From Ancylostoma caninum (lineage: Eukaryota > Nematoda > Chromadorea > Rhabditida > Ancylostomatidae): a stretch of 64,000 nucleotides of DNA. Shown here piece after piece: positions 34,108-45,599 of the stretch (the first letter of the stretch is position 1; each line of letters begins with the position of its first letter). Made by a program: the position numbers and the translations under genes. The DNA is taken from NCBI GenBank assembly GCA_037903475.1, contig JBAJFG010000073.1:1116001-1180000 (forward strand), written 5' to 3'. A model generated the notes under the pieces. That model did not search any database. It was not told the origin of the DNA and was given only the letters and a program-made list of their open reading frames with translations.

Positions 34108-35002
34108 CAGGGCACAGCACTAGGTGGTCAGTGTCGGTTGGGTAGTACTAAGTCCAGTCGGATTCCGAAATGGGCTAACATACTAGGGTTCTTTCAGGAA
34201 AAGAAGGTAGCACTAAAAAAGTGACCTAAATAGCCGTTAGTGAAGGTGACAGCTGATGTTTCAGCAAGAAATGCATACCATTTAGAGAAGACAGCCTAAC
34301 TCATCTCAAATTCAAGCTAAAATCCTCGAAAAACCTATATCAGTACGACCTGTTTGATCCCGCTTGAACTCGTTGAAACTTGTTATAGGACCTGTCTGAT
34401 ACAAGAAATTGTCATTGGAGCGTGTTTTTTCTCAAACACGGAACTTTCCCAGGAAACTTCTCTCTTTTGAAGAAGTGTTCCGGTACGCTGTCAACTCAAG
34501 AAATGCGCCTAGGTGGTATCAACTCTCTCCTAAAGTGGCATCTTTCGTTTTTGAGAAACCGTCTTCGTTTTTGGGAAAAACTGTCATTAATTGTCAAAAA
34601 ATGATCAAAAACCACTTTTTGACCATTAATGACGGTTTTTTTCTAAGAACGAAGACGGTTTCTCAAAAACGAAGGAAGTCACTTTGGGGGGATACTTATT
34701 GGTGTAGTGCGCATCTACAGTCAAAATTCCAACATGATACGTCTCCTACAGATTGAGCATCACCTGATTATCACTGGAGCGCACCAGAGCGCAGGATAGG
34801 GATGGAGCAAATGGTTGAGCGACAGTGATCTCCAGCCACGATTTTGATGATCCTCCAGATGTGCCTCTCTGAAATCTGCTTGTGTCTAACATCAGTAGAC
34901 GGCTAGCGGTTGGCTACGCCCCGGACATTGGCGCTAAGCCCCTTGAATCTGCAGGACGCTACTAAGTCCTGGTGGTCAATGACCACCTAGTGCTGCGCCC
35001 TG
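34108..35002. mobile_element. non-autonomous hAT-type element with central hairpin, copy 2
   Basis: 895 bp, reverse orientation relative to 16426-17313. Ends are CAGGGCACAGCACTAGGTGG and, inverted, CAGGGCGCAGCACTAGGTGG. Flanks ATTGTCAG (34100-34107) and ATTGTCAC (35003-35010) match at 7 of 8 bases. The central hairpin is at about 34534-34690. It lies within the DNA that splits the Gypsy integrase. Confidence 0.9.
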
Positions 35003-35335
35003 ATTGTCACTCCACTGGAAATATTGAGTTTCGAAATTTTATGTGGGAATGCTAAATACTTTCTCTTCGTTTAGAATTCAGGGGCGGATTTAGATTTTGT
35101 CAAATAAATTTCGTTTACAAAAGAGAAATTCGTCGGTTGTTTCTCGCTAGATACACATTTTTTGAGCGAAACCACCTTGGCTTGAATAAAACGTTCTTAT
35201 TTCTGAAAAGTTTAACGAAATCTTACGAAACTTCGCAAATTAACATGGAAAGCTTCACAATACATGGCGCTCTCAAAACAGTAGAGAAATATGGAACAGG
35301 CAAGCGGAGGCCGGAAACTTGATACCCCCTGTACT

Positions 35336-35690
35336 TAATTCGATCCAGGTAGCACACAAAAGCGTTCGGGAGTTAAACGATGAGTACAAAGCCCGAATGG
35401 AAAGCGGTAGGATAAGAGGAACGCAGTACTTCCAGAGAAACTCCCACAAGTAGGTGATCGGGTTTACATGATGTTTCCTAGAGAGAAGGCCGTAACTATG
35501 TATCCTAAGTTTTGTAATGACTGGCACGGTCCGTTCAGAGTGGTGGGAATGATTGGCAACTCAGCCTTGATCCCAAGTCTAGCCAAAGATAGAGAACCTA
35601 TTGGAGTTCAATTTGACACGTTATTTGGATGATACGCCAGTAAGAACTAGAACAAAAAGAGTCAATAGGAAAAAACCGAAGGTTGCTAGC
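35336..35690 (+). pseudogene. Ty3/Gypsy integrase C-terminal fragment
   Basis: Plus-strand sequence reads VGDRVYMMFPREKA near 35455, then CNDWHGPFRVVGMIGNSALI near 35515, the usual C-terminal DNA-binding region of Gypsy integrases, and ends in a basic stretch (RTRTKRVNRKK near 35655). At least one frameshift. It continues the 32813 frame in gene order. Confidence 0.75.
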
Positions 35691-35724
35691 TGTACTCTTT
35701 GCAGGGCAGCGGCTTCCGGAGCAG

Positions 35725-37555
35725 ATGATTACGGCCTCAGTTTGTTTTTCTTTTCTCCTGGCACACGGCATCGCCCTCGACAGTGACGAATTCACATGCA
35801 CAGTTCGCGATCAAACATTCGGATCAGCCTTTCCAAATTGCGGTTCGAAAATTAGCTCCATTCCGTTCTCCACATGTTATATTCGCTAGCGAGATTGATC
35901 TCTATTTTCACTAACGAGAAGGACCGTTTACGGATATCTAATTCCCAATCTCATTCCTGACCAACGCCTGCTAGCACGCAGAGTGGTCCTCCACTTTATG
36001 TATCAACGTTGAAAGACAATTCCTTTGCGATTTTGAACGGTTTAAGGTTTTGGAAGAGTAAAAAGAGTTTTCTGGATATCCTCAAGTGTAAACGACTCTT
36101 AATCCTGTTTAGACCAACTAACTGGAGGACCGATAGGCCTGATCGATGCAGTAGGTCAGCAGCAGAGAGTCTACAGATGACTTCAACCAGAATTCCTTTT
36201 GCTGCAGGTTCTCTATTTGGATCGACCTTGGCGGTCGTTCCGAAGTTTCACGCTTGTCTCAATAGACTTCTGTGGTTTTGTGGGCCCTTATTGGTACTGC
36301 AGACTGATTGCATGAGGCCAGCCATGCCCTGCAGCAAGTTCGGTACTAGATGTTCCGCAACCGAGAAGGACATTGATGGCATGTTTTACTATTGATAAAA
36401 GAATCACGCGTTTTGTCACCATCAATAGTGTGATGCAAGCACACACTTTCTTTAAGTCTCGCTGCCACCACGTAACGAAAGCCCCGATGACACTCGACGG
36501 TGACGACTTCACACTCTACGTGCCTAAGCATTGCGCAGTTGAATGATGTGCGTAACGCCGGTATAAGTCATGCCCAGGTTTATAAGTGGCAGGATGTCAC
36601 CGACTTAGAGCAAAGGACGTAGACGCTAGTAGCGCTGCCAAATGGTGTTCGGTCATACGGAAGAGTCCTGGAACTCGCTGACGACGCAGATATTCTGCTA
36701 TATGAGCAAGTGAAGGAAATACGCGATTTGTGCCATCGGGACGAGTTGGAGATGTTCGTTTTCGCTTCTCCTGCCAGTGATGGACTGGATGGCTATAGCG
36801 GCTCGTCCAGCATTCTTCGTTCGACACGGCATTAAGAATAGGCGATCAGTGACCAGCATGGCAACTCCGCATTGGAGATCAACAGGCAGAGGTAGATGCG
36901 TTCAATTCTGTGAAATCAACGGCAGCCGCAGCAAAGTCGAATGTCATAGTAATGATGGAAACAGTAACGCACTTTGATGAAGCTCTCGTCAGTGTTGGTG
37001 ACCACAAGCAGGCATGAGAAAATCGTCAAGCCAACATGTTTCAGAAGTCGTGACAACTACCACTCATCCCATGGAAACGATCAGTGGAAAAAATTTGAAG
37101 TTTTTGCAGTCACCACGAGAAGTCTGGACCCAAATGCCGTGGGGAAGGACCACCGCGATTAAACAGAGGATCGTCACTGGACGACGCAGCTTTTTTAACT
37201 GTCTAGGACGCCAGTTCTAGAGGGGATGGAGTTGTTAGGTAACAATAGGAAATGTAAGTGTAAATGAAACTATTTTTTCAGCTAATAAGCACTTGTACGT
37301 ATTGGCTTATCGACCGCGCGGGCTATTGCAGGAGAACACCGACAAAATAACCATTGATGGATTGTTTGGTTTGTTCATTGTCTTCATTAATCTCGTCGCT
37401 ATTTCCCCAATGGGGCACTGCTTGTGTAATCTGAAAGAAACCCCTAACATGCAGATTCCATCCCTCGCATACCACGCGCTTCATAGCGCCGAAATCTTTC
37501 CTTGTTTAAGGAGTCCACACAGAGCCCGTTTGAGGCTTGCACAGTCATGAGCAAC
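35725..37555 (+). pseudogene. possible envelope-like third ORF remains of the Gypsy relic
   Basis: Directly after the integrase end a frame begins with a signal-peptide-like MITASVCFSFLLAHGIAL (35725). Later frames include short Cys-containing stretches (KSRCHHVTKAPMTLDG near 36455) and hydrophobic runs near 37380. Sequence near 35925-35990 (VYGYLIPNLIPDQRLLARRVVL) has a diverged relative at 60565-60690. Position after pol suggests an env-like ORF, but no diagnostic fusion-protein motif was seen. Confidence 0.35.
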
Positions 37556-37558
37556 ATT

Positions 37559-37684
37559 TATAGCGCATCGGAGTTCGATCCGGTCAGGTAAGAGAAGATA
37601 TCCTCGATCCTCGTCGGATAGATACGGATACGGATCGATACGTATCTTTTCTTATTCGACCGGATCGGACTCCGATGCACTATA
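37559..37684. repeat. short palindromic MITE, copy 1
   Basis: Inverted ends GCATCGGAGT[TC]CGATCCGGTC meet around a GATACGTATC core. The outer bases are TATAG/CTATA, fitting a TA target. Total about 126 bp. A relative lies at 41662-41762. Confidence 0.75.
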
Positions 37685-38076
37685 GATGTAGCTATACTCA
37701 GGCAGACTCTGTACAGCTGGCGATGGAATGTTGCACCTTCTTCCAAGACAGATGTTGGAATATCTATGCACATTTGAGGTGTGACAGTCGGAACCTACCG
37801 TCTCACTTATCCTATGATTTTGCAGTGGACCCATCATGAGCGGCTGAAATCGTTTTTTTTCTGACCAGCTGTTCACCGTTGCAGGGTAACAATTTTGTAG
37901 TACGTTTTTTTAAAGTTTGTGTAACTACATGTGTGAACGTCTACAAACGTTACACGGCTTTGTTTTCAAATTTTTAATCAAATGTAGACGAGAAATGTTC
38001 CTTCTACGACAAGCAATGAGTTATTCAAGAGCTTTGCTATAAACGGAGGTAACTACGGGGCAAATACTTGTTCCTC

Positions 38077-41000
38077 TCACTTCGCTGCAACACCAGACAT
38101 GCTTTCTATCCATGCATGAGCTAAAACTTCGTGAAGCGATGCCCTGAATTAAATATCCTTTATTACTTTCGAGATCAAAAAAAAAAGAATTATTTTCAAA
38201 TAACCTTTTGGAGGAATCCTTCACAATCAGATTCTTTATCAAGTTAGAGGGCTCTTCTCTGACTGAGGAAGGTATCTAAACCAAAAACAGTGAGAGTCAA
38301 TGAAGCTGACGGAGCCGCTATACCACAACAGGTATGGCTACACTCCTTATTGAAAAAATAGACGGATTGCGCGTTATCATAGTCGCGGCTGGACCTACTC
38401 GATCCTTTCATTTTGAGCGTGCCCTCTCCGCGTCCATCATTTGGCTCCCAGCGCGTTTCTGCAGTCACTGGATCCGTCCATCTTTTCGAGAAGTACTGTA
38501 TGTTGTCAAAGAAACCACTTCCGTGTCCAATTTTCATAATAAAGCAAGTCCTTTTAAACATTGTGACAAGTTTGCCGAACAGGATGAAAAGTTAGCGGAC
38601 GGTTCTACTGTAATCTCCAAGCGTAACGGTCCCATACCATCTTTTGCGGAATGGAATTCGACACTGATAGGTGTTGCGACGTTCGATAGGCCCTGATAAC
38701 CTAGTTGATGGCATTTAATGTAGTCATACATGAACCATATTTTATCTTACTCCCGGAAATTACGGTAAGACGGTTTGGCACCGATCTGAACTTTTCATTT
38801 TGTTGTTTCCAATATCCATTGTAATGCGGATGGTTAGGGAGACATTTTGTACCACATCACCTTCAAACCTTTGCGAAGATTGTAAAATAGGAGGTGAGCA
38901 GCAGTTCAGCGTAGCAGTTCAGCAAAATGAAATACTCACGTCAAATTTGCATGCAATAATTGCTTTCACTATGTTGCCTGTACTGCTGTAATGGAAAGGC
39001 GATTGTCCTACCAGCATTTCGAACAATAACACGCCAACGGCCCAGTTGTCAATCTGGAAGGAATATCTCAGGAAACACTCGTACGTAACGCGTTAATATT
39101 CATTTATTTTTGTATTTATCTTTCTATTCGCTTATTTATGACGACATTATTATTATTCACGACAGTGGCAGTCACCCACTTTTGCATCACAGAAAATCCT
39201 CTTTCTGGTTTGCCGCGCCGTACATGGAACGACAAGCCAGCTGGGCGTTGTGGTTGTCAAGCGTTGCCGGTGTTGATGCTTTACTTGTGCTTTTCAAAAA
39301 AGAAAAAAGAAACAAGGGCTCAAAAAAACAATGAGAAACATAAACAAAACATCAATATCTACAACGACCGACAAGGATGTTGCCCAGCTGGTCTGTTGCT
39401 TTGTACAGTGGGGCAGCGCAGCAGACTAGGTGAGCGGTTTCTCGTGATGCAAAAGGATTGACCGATACCATTGTGCAAGAAAGTCAACAAATGCTGCACT
39501 ATTGCACGCTTTGATTGCCATGAACTGTAAAAGAAGATTTAAAAGCGTGTAAAATCCACATACGGTATGATTGAAGGTTGATTCATTGATAACTTCTGGA
39601 GCCATATACTCTAAGGTGCCGCATGGCTGTCCACGTCCAACAGTAGCGATTATAGCGTAGCCAAAGTCAGCGAGCTTAAAATAACTCAATCGATCACAGT
39701 TGTCCTTGCAACTCTTTATCCTCCTCTTAAACATTTCCATCTTTCTTTGTTCTACCACACCTTTACGTTTCCGGCTCCATCGAGGAAAATATTCTCTGGC
39801 TTCACATCGCGATGGATCACTCCCTTAGCATGACAGTAGTTAAGTGCGTCCGCCACCTGCCGACAGTACCTGAAAATTGGAAGCATAAAATTCATGAAGC
39901 CTCACTTAAACTGAGCTAACAGCGTGGATTGTGGATCTTTTTTGCATCAACTGGTATTCCAGATTTAGCCGGCGAGCACTAAGAGGAAGTTGCCAGCAAA
40001 AAGCGAGGAAAACTAGGTGCACCTGCATGGACAAAATGAAGATCCAGTCAGGTGAGCAGGCAGTATTATGGTTCCGAACCTCCTATACAGTGCGTTTCAT
40101 AAGTATAGACGCACCCTAGAAAATGCCGGCACACAGTTCATCATAGGTTCATGAGAAAAGTTACAAACGTCAATCGATTCGGCATGCCAGAAAACCTGAG
40201 ATTGCGTTGTTTCACTAGTGATTATGGAAAATACGGGATAGATTTGGCACATCACCATTAAATGTGCCGTTTCATAAATATAGACGCAGTTTATGAGAAA
40301 ATACAAATAGATCTTATCTCCAGGGGAGAAACTGGGCTCAATATTTTGATAAAAACTAATAAGCGTCTACAATGTAAATCTGCATTTCAACTTGGATCAC
40401 AACGTTTTGGAGCGAGGCTGGGGCAGCTAAAATATTTACACGCAGTAGGCTGGTGAAATCGCAGGATCTCCGGGTAGGGGGAGGTTCTTCGGGGTTCACC
40501 TGCAAATATGTATAAGATATCGAGTCCTACAATTGGAGGAAGAATTTTGGTATGCAAAGGAAGACATCGCATCAAAGACGGCGTCGCATACCCTGCCTGA
40601 ACTCAAAGCACATGATGTGCATTAATTATGTCTGAGCCGTTGCGTCGGCTCCGTCATGTAGTGCATGGGTTAAAAAGGCATTTATTCGCTACATCTCTAT
40701 TGTGCATTGTTGACTTCATCTCACACCAGGGGTTATCCCGTTCCAAAAAGCATCACAGCTTTGTTTTCCCGGAAGGAACGTGGTGATCGCGATCTCGAAA
40801 AAACGAGTTGGTTGTTTTGGATATTTTGGAAGACCGTGCTATGTTTAAATGAGTTTACAGGATGAGAAAAGCTTTATTCGGACTGCATTATAATGAATGC
40901 ACGCCGCTGGGATGACATACAAGGAGAGCCAGACTCTCTCAAAACCAGCACCTTTGGAGGTAGGCGCTGCCAAAGTTGGAGATGTTTCCTCTCATAACGA

Positions 41001-44000
41001 CATCCGCGATATTATCTCCACTTTTACATAATCGAATTCCCCAAATCACAAGAGCACGTTTAGTGTTCAATTCTTACATTTTCTTGCAGCACACAGAAGG
41101 AAAAACCTCACTTTCCATCGAAAAACCAGCGTAACCTATATCAGTCGCTCAACAAATAAGCATTTTGAGAAGCCCTATTTGACGGTACTATCTGCCTTCT
41201 AATATTAGCAACATCGAACATCCCTGCAGCATCCCACCAGATGACATTCTTGGCCGGAACCGAACATCTTCAGGCACAACAAACCTGGAAATTGCTACTG
41301 CCTGCACTAAGAGCCGTTTTGATAGCCATTTGCTGGAAAAGATGGGTAAATCTACGCCAACCCATGTTTTCTGAGTTGCTTGGGAATTGTGGAGACCTAT
41401 CAGCTACAAATCTGCTGTTGCAAGGAAGTTCCCTGTGTGAAATCATCGGTTTCTGAAAGTGGTCTATCCTTATGAAACGGTCCCTATGAGGGGGAAGTGC
41501 TGGACCTACCTATTTTTTTCCATAACTTCGGGTAAAACGACGGAAACAAGGGTTTTTGGGCACGCTCTTTCGATTGGCACTCGTGGTTTTCTCCAAAAAG
41601 TTACGTGGAACTGTGTACCAGTGTTTTCTGGTGTGCGTCTATACTTATGAAACGCACTGTAGCTATCCGGTCAGATAACGAATGATACGTATCGATCGCC
41701 GAATAACGAAGATCAATACGTATCTTTTGTTATCCGACCGGATCGGACTTCAATGCACTATGTATAAATGTAGCTTTTCTGAACTAAAAACCGGCGCTGT
41801 TATGTGGTTTGACGTTCGATGGACCCTGATCAGCTAATTGATTGTCCTATATCTGTCTGTATATATAAAAGTGAAATTTTGTGTGTGTACGTGTGTGTGT
41901 TTGTTTGTTTGTGTTTGTGTGTTTGTACGTTTGTATGTTTGTATGTTACTTATAGAAATTGCGGAGGGTGAACCGATCCGGACCAAATTTCGCATGCAGT
42001 CCGTCAGGGGCCGGCGGAGGTTATAGGCTACTTTGCACCTGGGATTATCGATTGGTTTATCGATTATATCGATTTTATTGATTTTTCTTTATTTTCGCTC
42101 AGGGTTCGGTGGGGACATGTCTTCAGGGGTTTTTCAATACGCTAAATACGAATATGACAACCATTTCGCACGAAATATTGATTTATTGATTTCATCGATT
42201 TTTCCCATTTCCGCCCATGGACGGACATGGACATGTCTACTAGGGTTTCTCCATACGCGGAACACGAATATGACAACCACTTTGCATGAAAGATCGATTT
42301 TATTTCTCCTGGGGTTCCTCGATACGCTGAGTATGAATATGACAACCACTTTGCACGAATACATCGATTCAATGTCACCGAAATAGCTTTCCTAACTTTT
42401 CGTCCACAAATCGATGGTAAAGGGTCACCTGGGCTTCGCTAACATGCTGATCACCAAAATTATGGAGATTTTAATTAATTTGTTGTTGATAGTAATTGGC
42501 CTCAGCAGTGTGATGTAGCCAATGTGGTAAAACACCCGAGCGAAACCGGATGTTTTACTATTAGGTTGGTGCAAGAATAATGCGCGTTTTCATGCCTTTG
42601 ATTCCGAACCTCATAACTCCTTTCGAAAATCGATCTTTTTCAATAGGCTTAGAAATATTGTAATCCGCAAATCTTTAGCAATAAGATAGATGTTCTCCGA
42701 CTACCGTGCATTTCTGACAGGACCTTCTAGAATCGACAAACTTCCGGAGGCAGTTTTGGTATCACTTTAGTCTTCGAGAAAATTCTCCCGGAAGAAGTCG
42801 TCCAGGTTCTCGGGGAAGCGGTAGTCGGTGAGCGAGAAGCTTGCTGATTATGATGTAGGAGTCGAGCTTCCTAGCTCAGTTGCTCGAACCTGTGAAGAAT
42901 CTGTCGTGCAGGGTGTGCCTGGACGGTACCTGTGGGAAGAAGAATCCATTTTATTGAGCAACGCTGGGGTCACACCGTGAAGTTTCTAATTTATTCGTTT
43001 ACGTCTTGAAAACACTTACCAAATTAGGAAGAATGAATGAGCTGCAGTGAGCAATTTTTGCAGCAGGTCACCACAAAGTCGCCGTGACCTTATTTTGGTG
43101 TTGCTTCGGTTTCTGGGAGTGTTTCGGTGCATCTTCCTCGTCCAACTTTGAGCAAGGCACCTCATTTTGTCGAAGAGGGTCTATACTTCATATTTAATTA
43201 CTAAGCGACCGACTGTTTGGTGCAATTTTTTCACTACAAAGGTGCGAAGCACACCTCTCAACGAGGATCAATGTGGTACTCATTCAGTATGCGCGACATC
43301 AACTCGTCGAGCTTTTTCATCCTCCCATTTTTACTGAAGGGAAGGGATGGTCTGACAACAATCACCGGCAATGTTCTGCGAAACCAAATATGTTGTTTTG
43401 GATGGGTGCTGTTTGATAATTGTCATCAGTTGGGGGTCGCAAACCCCAGGAAGACCTATGCGACATTCCTTACTTTCGAAGCAAGGCACACCAAGCCGAA
43501 AAATCCGGAGCAGCTCGGAGGAATGCATTCGCTCACACTCCCGCCAAAACTATGGTGGTATTCTGAGCGATTCCTGCTGCGATGCCGTCGAGTATCAGCT
43601 CGCTGAAGAGTTTGGCAAAAAACTTGTTTTGGCGCCTTTCTTCCACAACTAAAAATTCACCAAAAACATGAACTTCGCTCAAAATGCATGAGATATTTGA
43701 AAAGGCCATGAAATTTGCTACAAAACCATGTGCAACTTCTCATACGATGATAAGAAACACCGGAAGTTTTCTGCACCGAAGATGAAGCAGCGAAAAACGC
43801 GCATTATTTTTGCACCAACCTAATACATTGGCTACACCACACTGCTGAGCTAGTATGTAATACTTACGACAGCTAGTATGTAATACTTATGCACGAAGCA
43901 TACTTTTTTTTACGGTTATCTTCTACAATTACCAGAAATTACGGGGATACCTCCCATTATCTGGCTGAATTTTTCGCTTTGTTCGGTACGGTCAAGTTTC

Positions 44001-45369
44001 ACATATTAAACTGTCCTAGCGATAAGATAATTAGAAGGAGCGTATAGCGCAAATTTATGTTTCTACCATTGCGTATGAATCATGAGACCAGAGACGTACG
44101 CGTTTGCGGCGTTTCACACTCGAGTGACGCACGCATCCCAGTATAAATTTCCTTCGAATTGACTAGAGTACACTGGATTTCTTATTTCTGCTTCTTTTTT
44201 TCTTAAATACTGTTCAGGTATCTGAATAAAGGTAGAAAGTATGGAGAGAACGGAGCATTTGTTCTAAACGCGTACGTCAGTTGTGCCAAATTAGCACACT
44301 TATTAGTGAAGGATTTATTCAAGGATACGGGTCAACACGGCATATACGCCATGAATGAATATTCCACGCCATCCGATGTGAATACCTGTGGCTCCACAAA
44401 CGCATGCGTCTGGCTTGCGTCTGTCTTGCTTCAGAGCTGCTTCTAAATTGTGTCTGAGCCTATCCTTCATCGTAGAGTCGTACGACTGACGCACGCATGA
44501 GGGTAACTGCTCTATTTGTTCTGATATCAGCTTTTGGGAAACTATTCAAAATAGGCTACGGCCTTGCAATGTAGCTGTTCCAGCAGTTTTCTGGGGCGAC
44601 CTTTGCTGTCTCCGAATTTCTTGGCCATCTGGACTTTTTTCGTGGATCAAGTAATCTCTGCACTCACTATACACTTTATGGATACCTGGCCGCCTCAAAT
44701 TCTTCCAGTTTCCCTTTATTCCTGATGCGTACGTTCAAACTACCACTCTTAGCATATTCCGTAATGATGAAGACTCGATGCTCGTCGTGGAAGTAACCTT
44801 TCAGTCGTAGAATGTTTGGATGTCTAAAGGAAGGCAGCATTACAGGTTCATATCAGCTCCAACTCGGCCTCGCCTCACTCACAGTAAATGATATTGAATT
44901 TCTATTTCATCTTTTACTTGATCCCGTAGATCGTTTTCATCAATAGTTCGTTTGAAGAGGACCTAAATCAGTAAGCATGAAGGTCGGGGGCCATAAGAGC
45001 TGAATTCTGCACGTCGTAACCTGAACCTACCTTAATTGCCACAAAGCATTTATCTTTCTTTGATCGGACGGCAAAAACCGACCCAAATCTCCCTTTTCCA
45101 ATGTTATATGCTAGGTCGAAATCATCGAGTGTCCACATTTGTGGCCTAAAAAAGCTGCTTAGAACCACGATTCTCTTCACTCATAATCGGACAAGTAACC
45201 TGGAGTCAGTTGGCATATTGGATGAATTTTGAGGATTAGTGTGAGCATCCCCTATGTCACACTTCTGAAAGAGGTGCATTTTATCACAAAATTCTTGACT
45301 CAGCACCTTGAAATGGTGACTGCCTACTTGCAGTGACCGACGCTTCAATTCGAAGGGTTTAGTAGACAT
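38077..45369 (-). CDS. Aurora-like serine/threonine protein kinase, complete, nine exons
   Basis: Exons (minus strand): 45369-45200, 45145-45031, 44962-44883, 44823-44686, 39869-39761, 39674-39564, 39053-38940, 38275-38205, 38143-38077. All phases agree and give 324 residues. Residues 1-60 are a variable tail. The kinase follows: [19 protein letters not shown] lysine, DEIEIQ glutamate, [26 protein letters not shown] catalytic loop, [21 protein letters not shown], and the closing [10 protein letters not shown]. Order and wording fit the Aurora family, which controls mitotic spindle and chromosome segregation; C. elegans has air-1 and air-2. Oddity: the activation loop reads [15 protein letters not shown], so the threonine normally phosphorylated before CGT is absent, and PPE is APE. 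The first donor (GTTACT) is weak. Intron 4 (39870-44685) holds two transposons. No neighbour shares its strand closely. Confidence 0.9.
40088..41659. mobile_element. Tc1-like element with IR/DR ends, in intron 4 of the kinase gene
   Basis: 1572 bp between TA dinucleotides (40086-40087, 41660-41661). Ends read CAGTGCGTTTCATAAGTATA inverted. Each end carries a second copy of the 20-bp word GTTTCATAAGTATAGACGCA exactly 175 bp inside the first: left 40094 and 40269, right 41634 and 41459 on the opposite strand. That is the inverted-repeat/direct-repeat layout known from Sleeping Beauty-type Tc1 elements. No transposase motif was recognised inside, so it is probably non-autonomous or decayed. Confidence 0.85.
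41662..41762. repeat. short palindromic MITE, copy 2 (left end truncated)
   Basis: Matches 37559-37684 (CCGGTCAGATAACG ... GTTATCCGACCGGATCGGACT). Its left end lacks the first 15 or so bases and abuts the Tc1-like element. Confidence 0.65.
41838..42420 (+). repeat. TG-rich tract and three-copy repeat in kinase intron 4
   Basis: A (TG/TTTG)n run at 41880-41945 follows TCTGTATATATAAAAGTGAAA and precedes AACCGATCCGGACCAAATTTC, words that recall Helitron-type ends, though this is weak. From 42115 a unit containing ACGAATATGACAACCACTTTGCA is present three times (about 42120, 42240 and 42310). Long frames over this are not genes. Confidence 0.5.
42561..43823 (-). mobile_element. mariner transposon (TTAGGTTGGTGC ends), copy 2
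   Basis: 1263 bp with TA at both borders (42559-42560, 43824-43825). It aligns throughout with 19812-21086, differing by scattered substitutions and short indels. The transposase on the minus strand is broken in the same way: the helix-turn-helix region is near 43590-43330 and the C-terminal part near 42760. It lies in intron 4 of the kinase gene, opposite to no known coding sequence. Confidence 0.93.
44090..44520. repeat. GACGCACGCAT-type repeat words in kinase intron 4
   Basis: The words ACGTACGCGTTTGCGGC and GACTGACGCACGCATGAG occur here and in better preserved form at 45600-46130 and 50350. The unit is GC-rich and CpG-rich relative to its surroundings. Confidence 0.4.
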
Positions 45370-45599
45370 CTGAAACGTAGACAGGATGATCTTCGCTGAA
45401 GAAGTAATTTCGAAAGAGTTTCTAGTAATTCTTCTTCGTCGATGATCGGAAAACCCTTCTTATCCTGATAAAGTCGTTGATGTTGCTGAAGACCTATGCT
45501 AGAGACCTACCGTCGAATAACTGTGTTGCGAGTAAAATTGAACACACCATTTGGGATTATCATTACCAAGACCTTATCCTTGTCGAGGACCAATATCCA

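Noticed and set aside
38244..38561. 105-codon minus-strand frame inside the kinase gene
   Set aside because: It lies mainly in intron 7 of the Aurora-like gene, does not match the kinase frame, and no family was recognised. The phase-consistent exon 8 (38205-38275) explains the coding signal at its end.
41860..42030. Helitron 5' end suggested by TATATATAAAAGTGAAATT and a later AACCGATCCGGACCAAATTTC
   Set aside because: No 3' CTRR hairpin end or Rep/helicase sequence was found, so the words alone are not enough.
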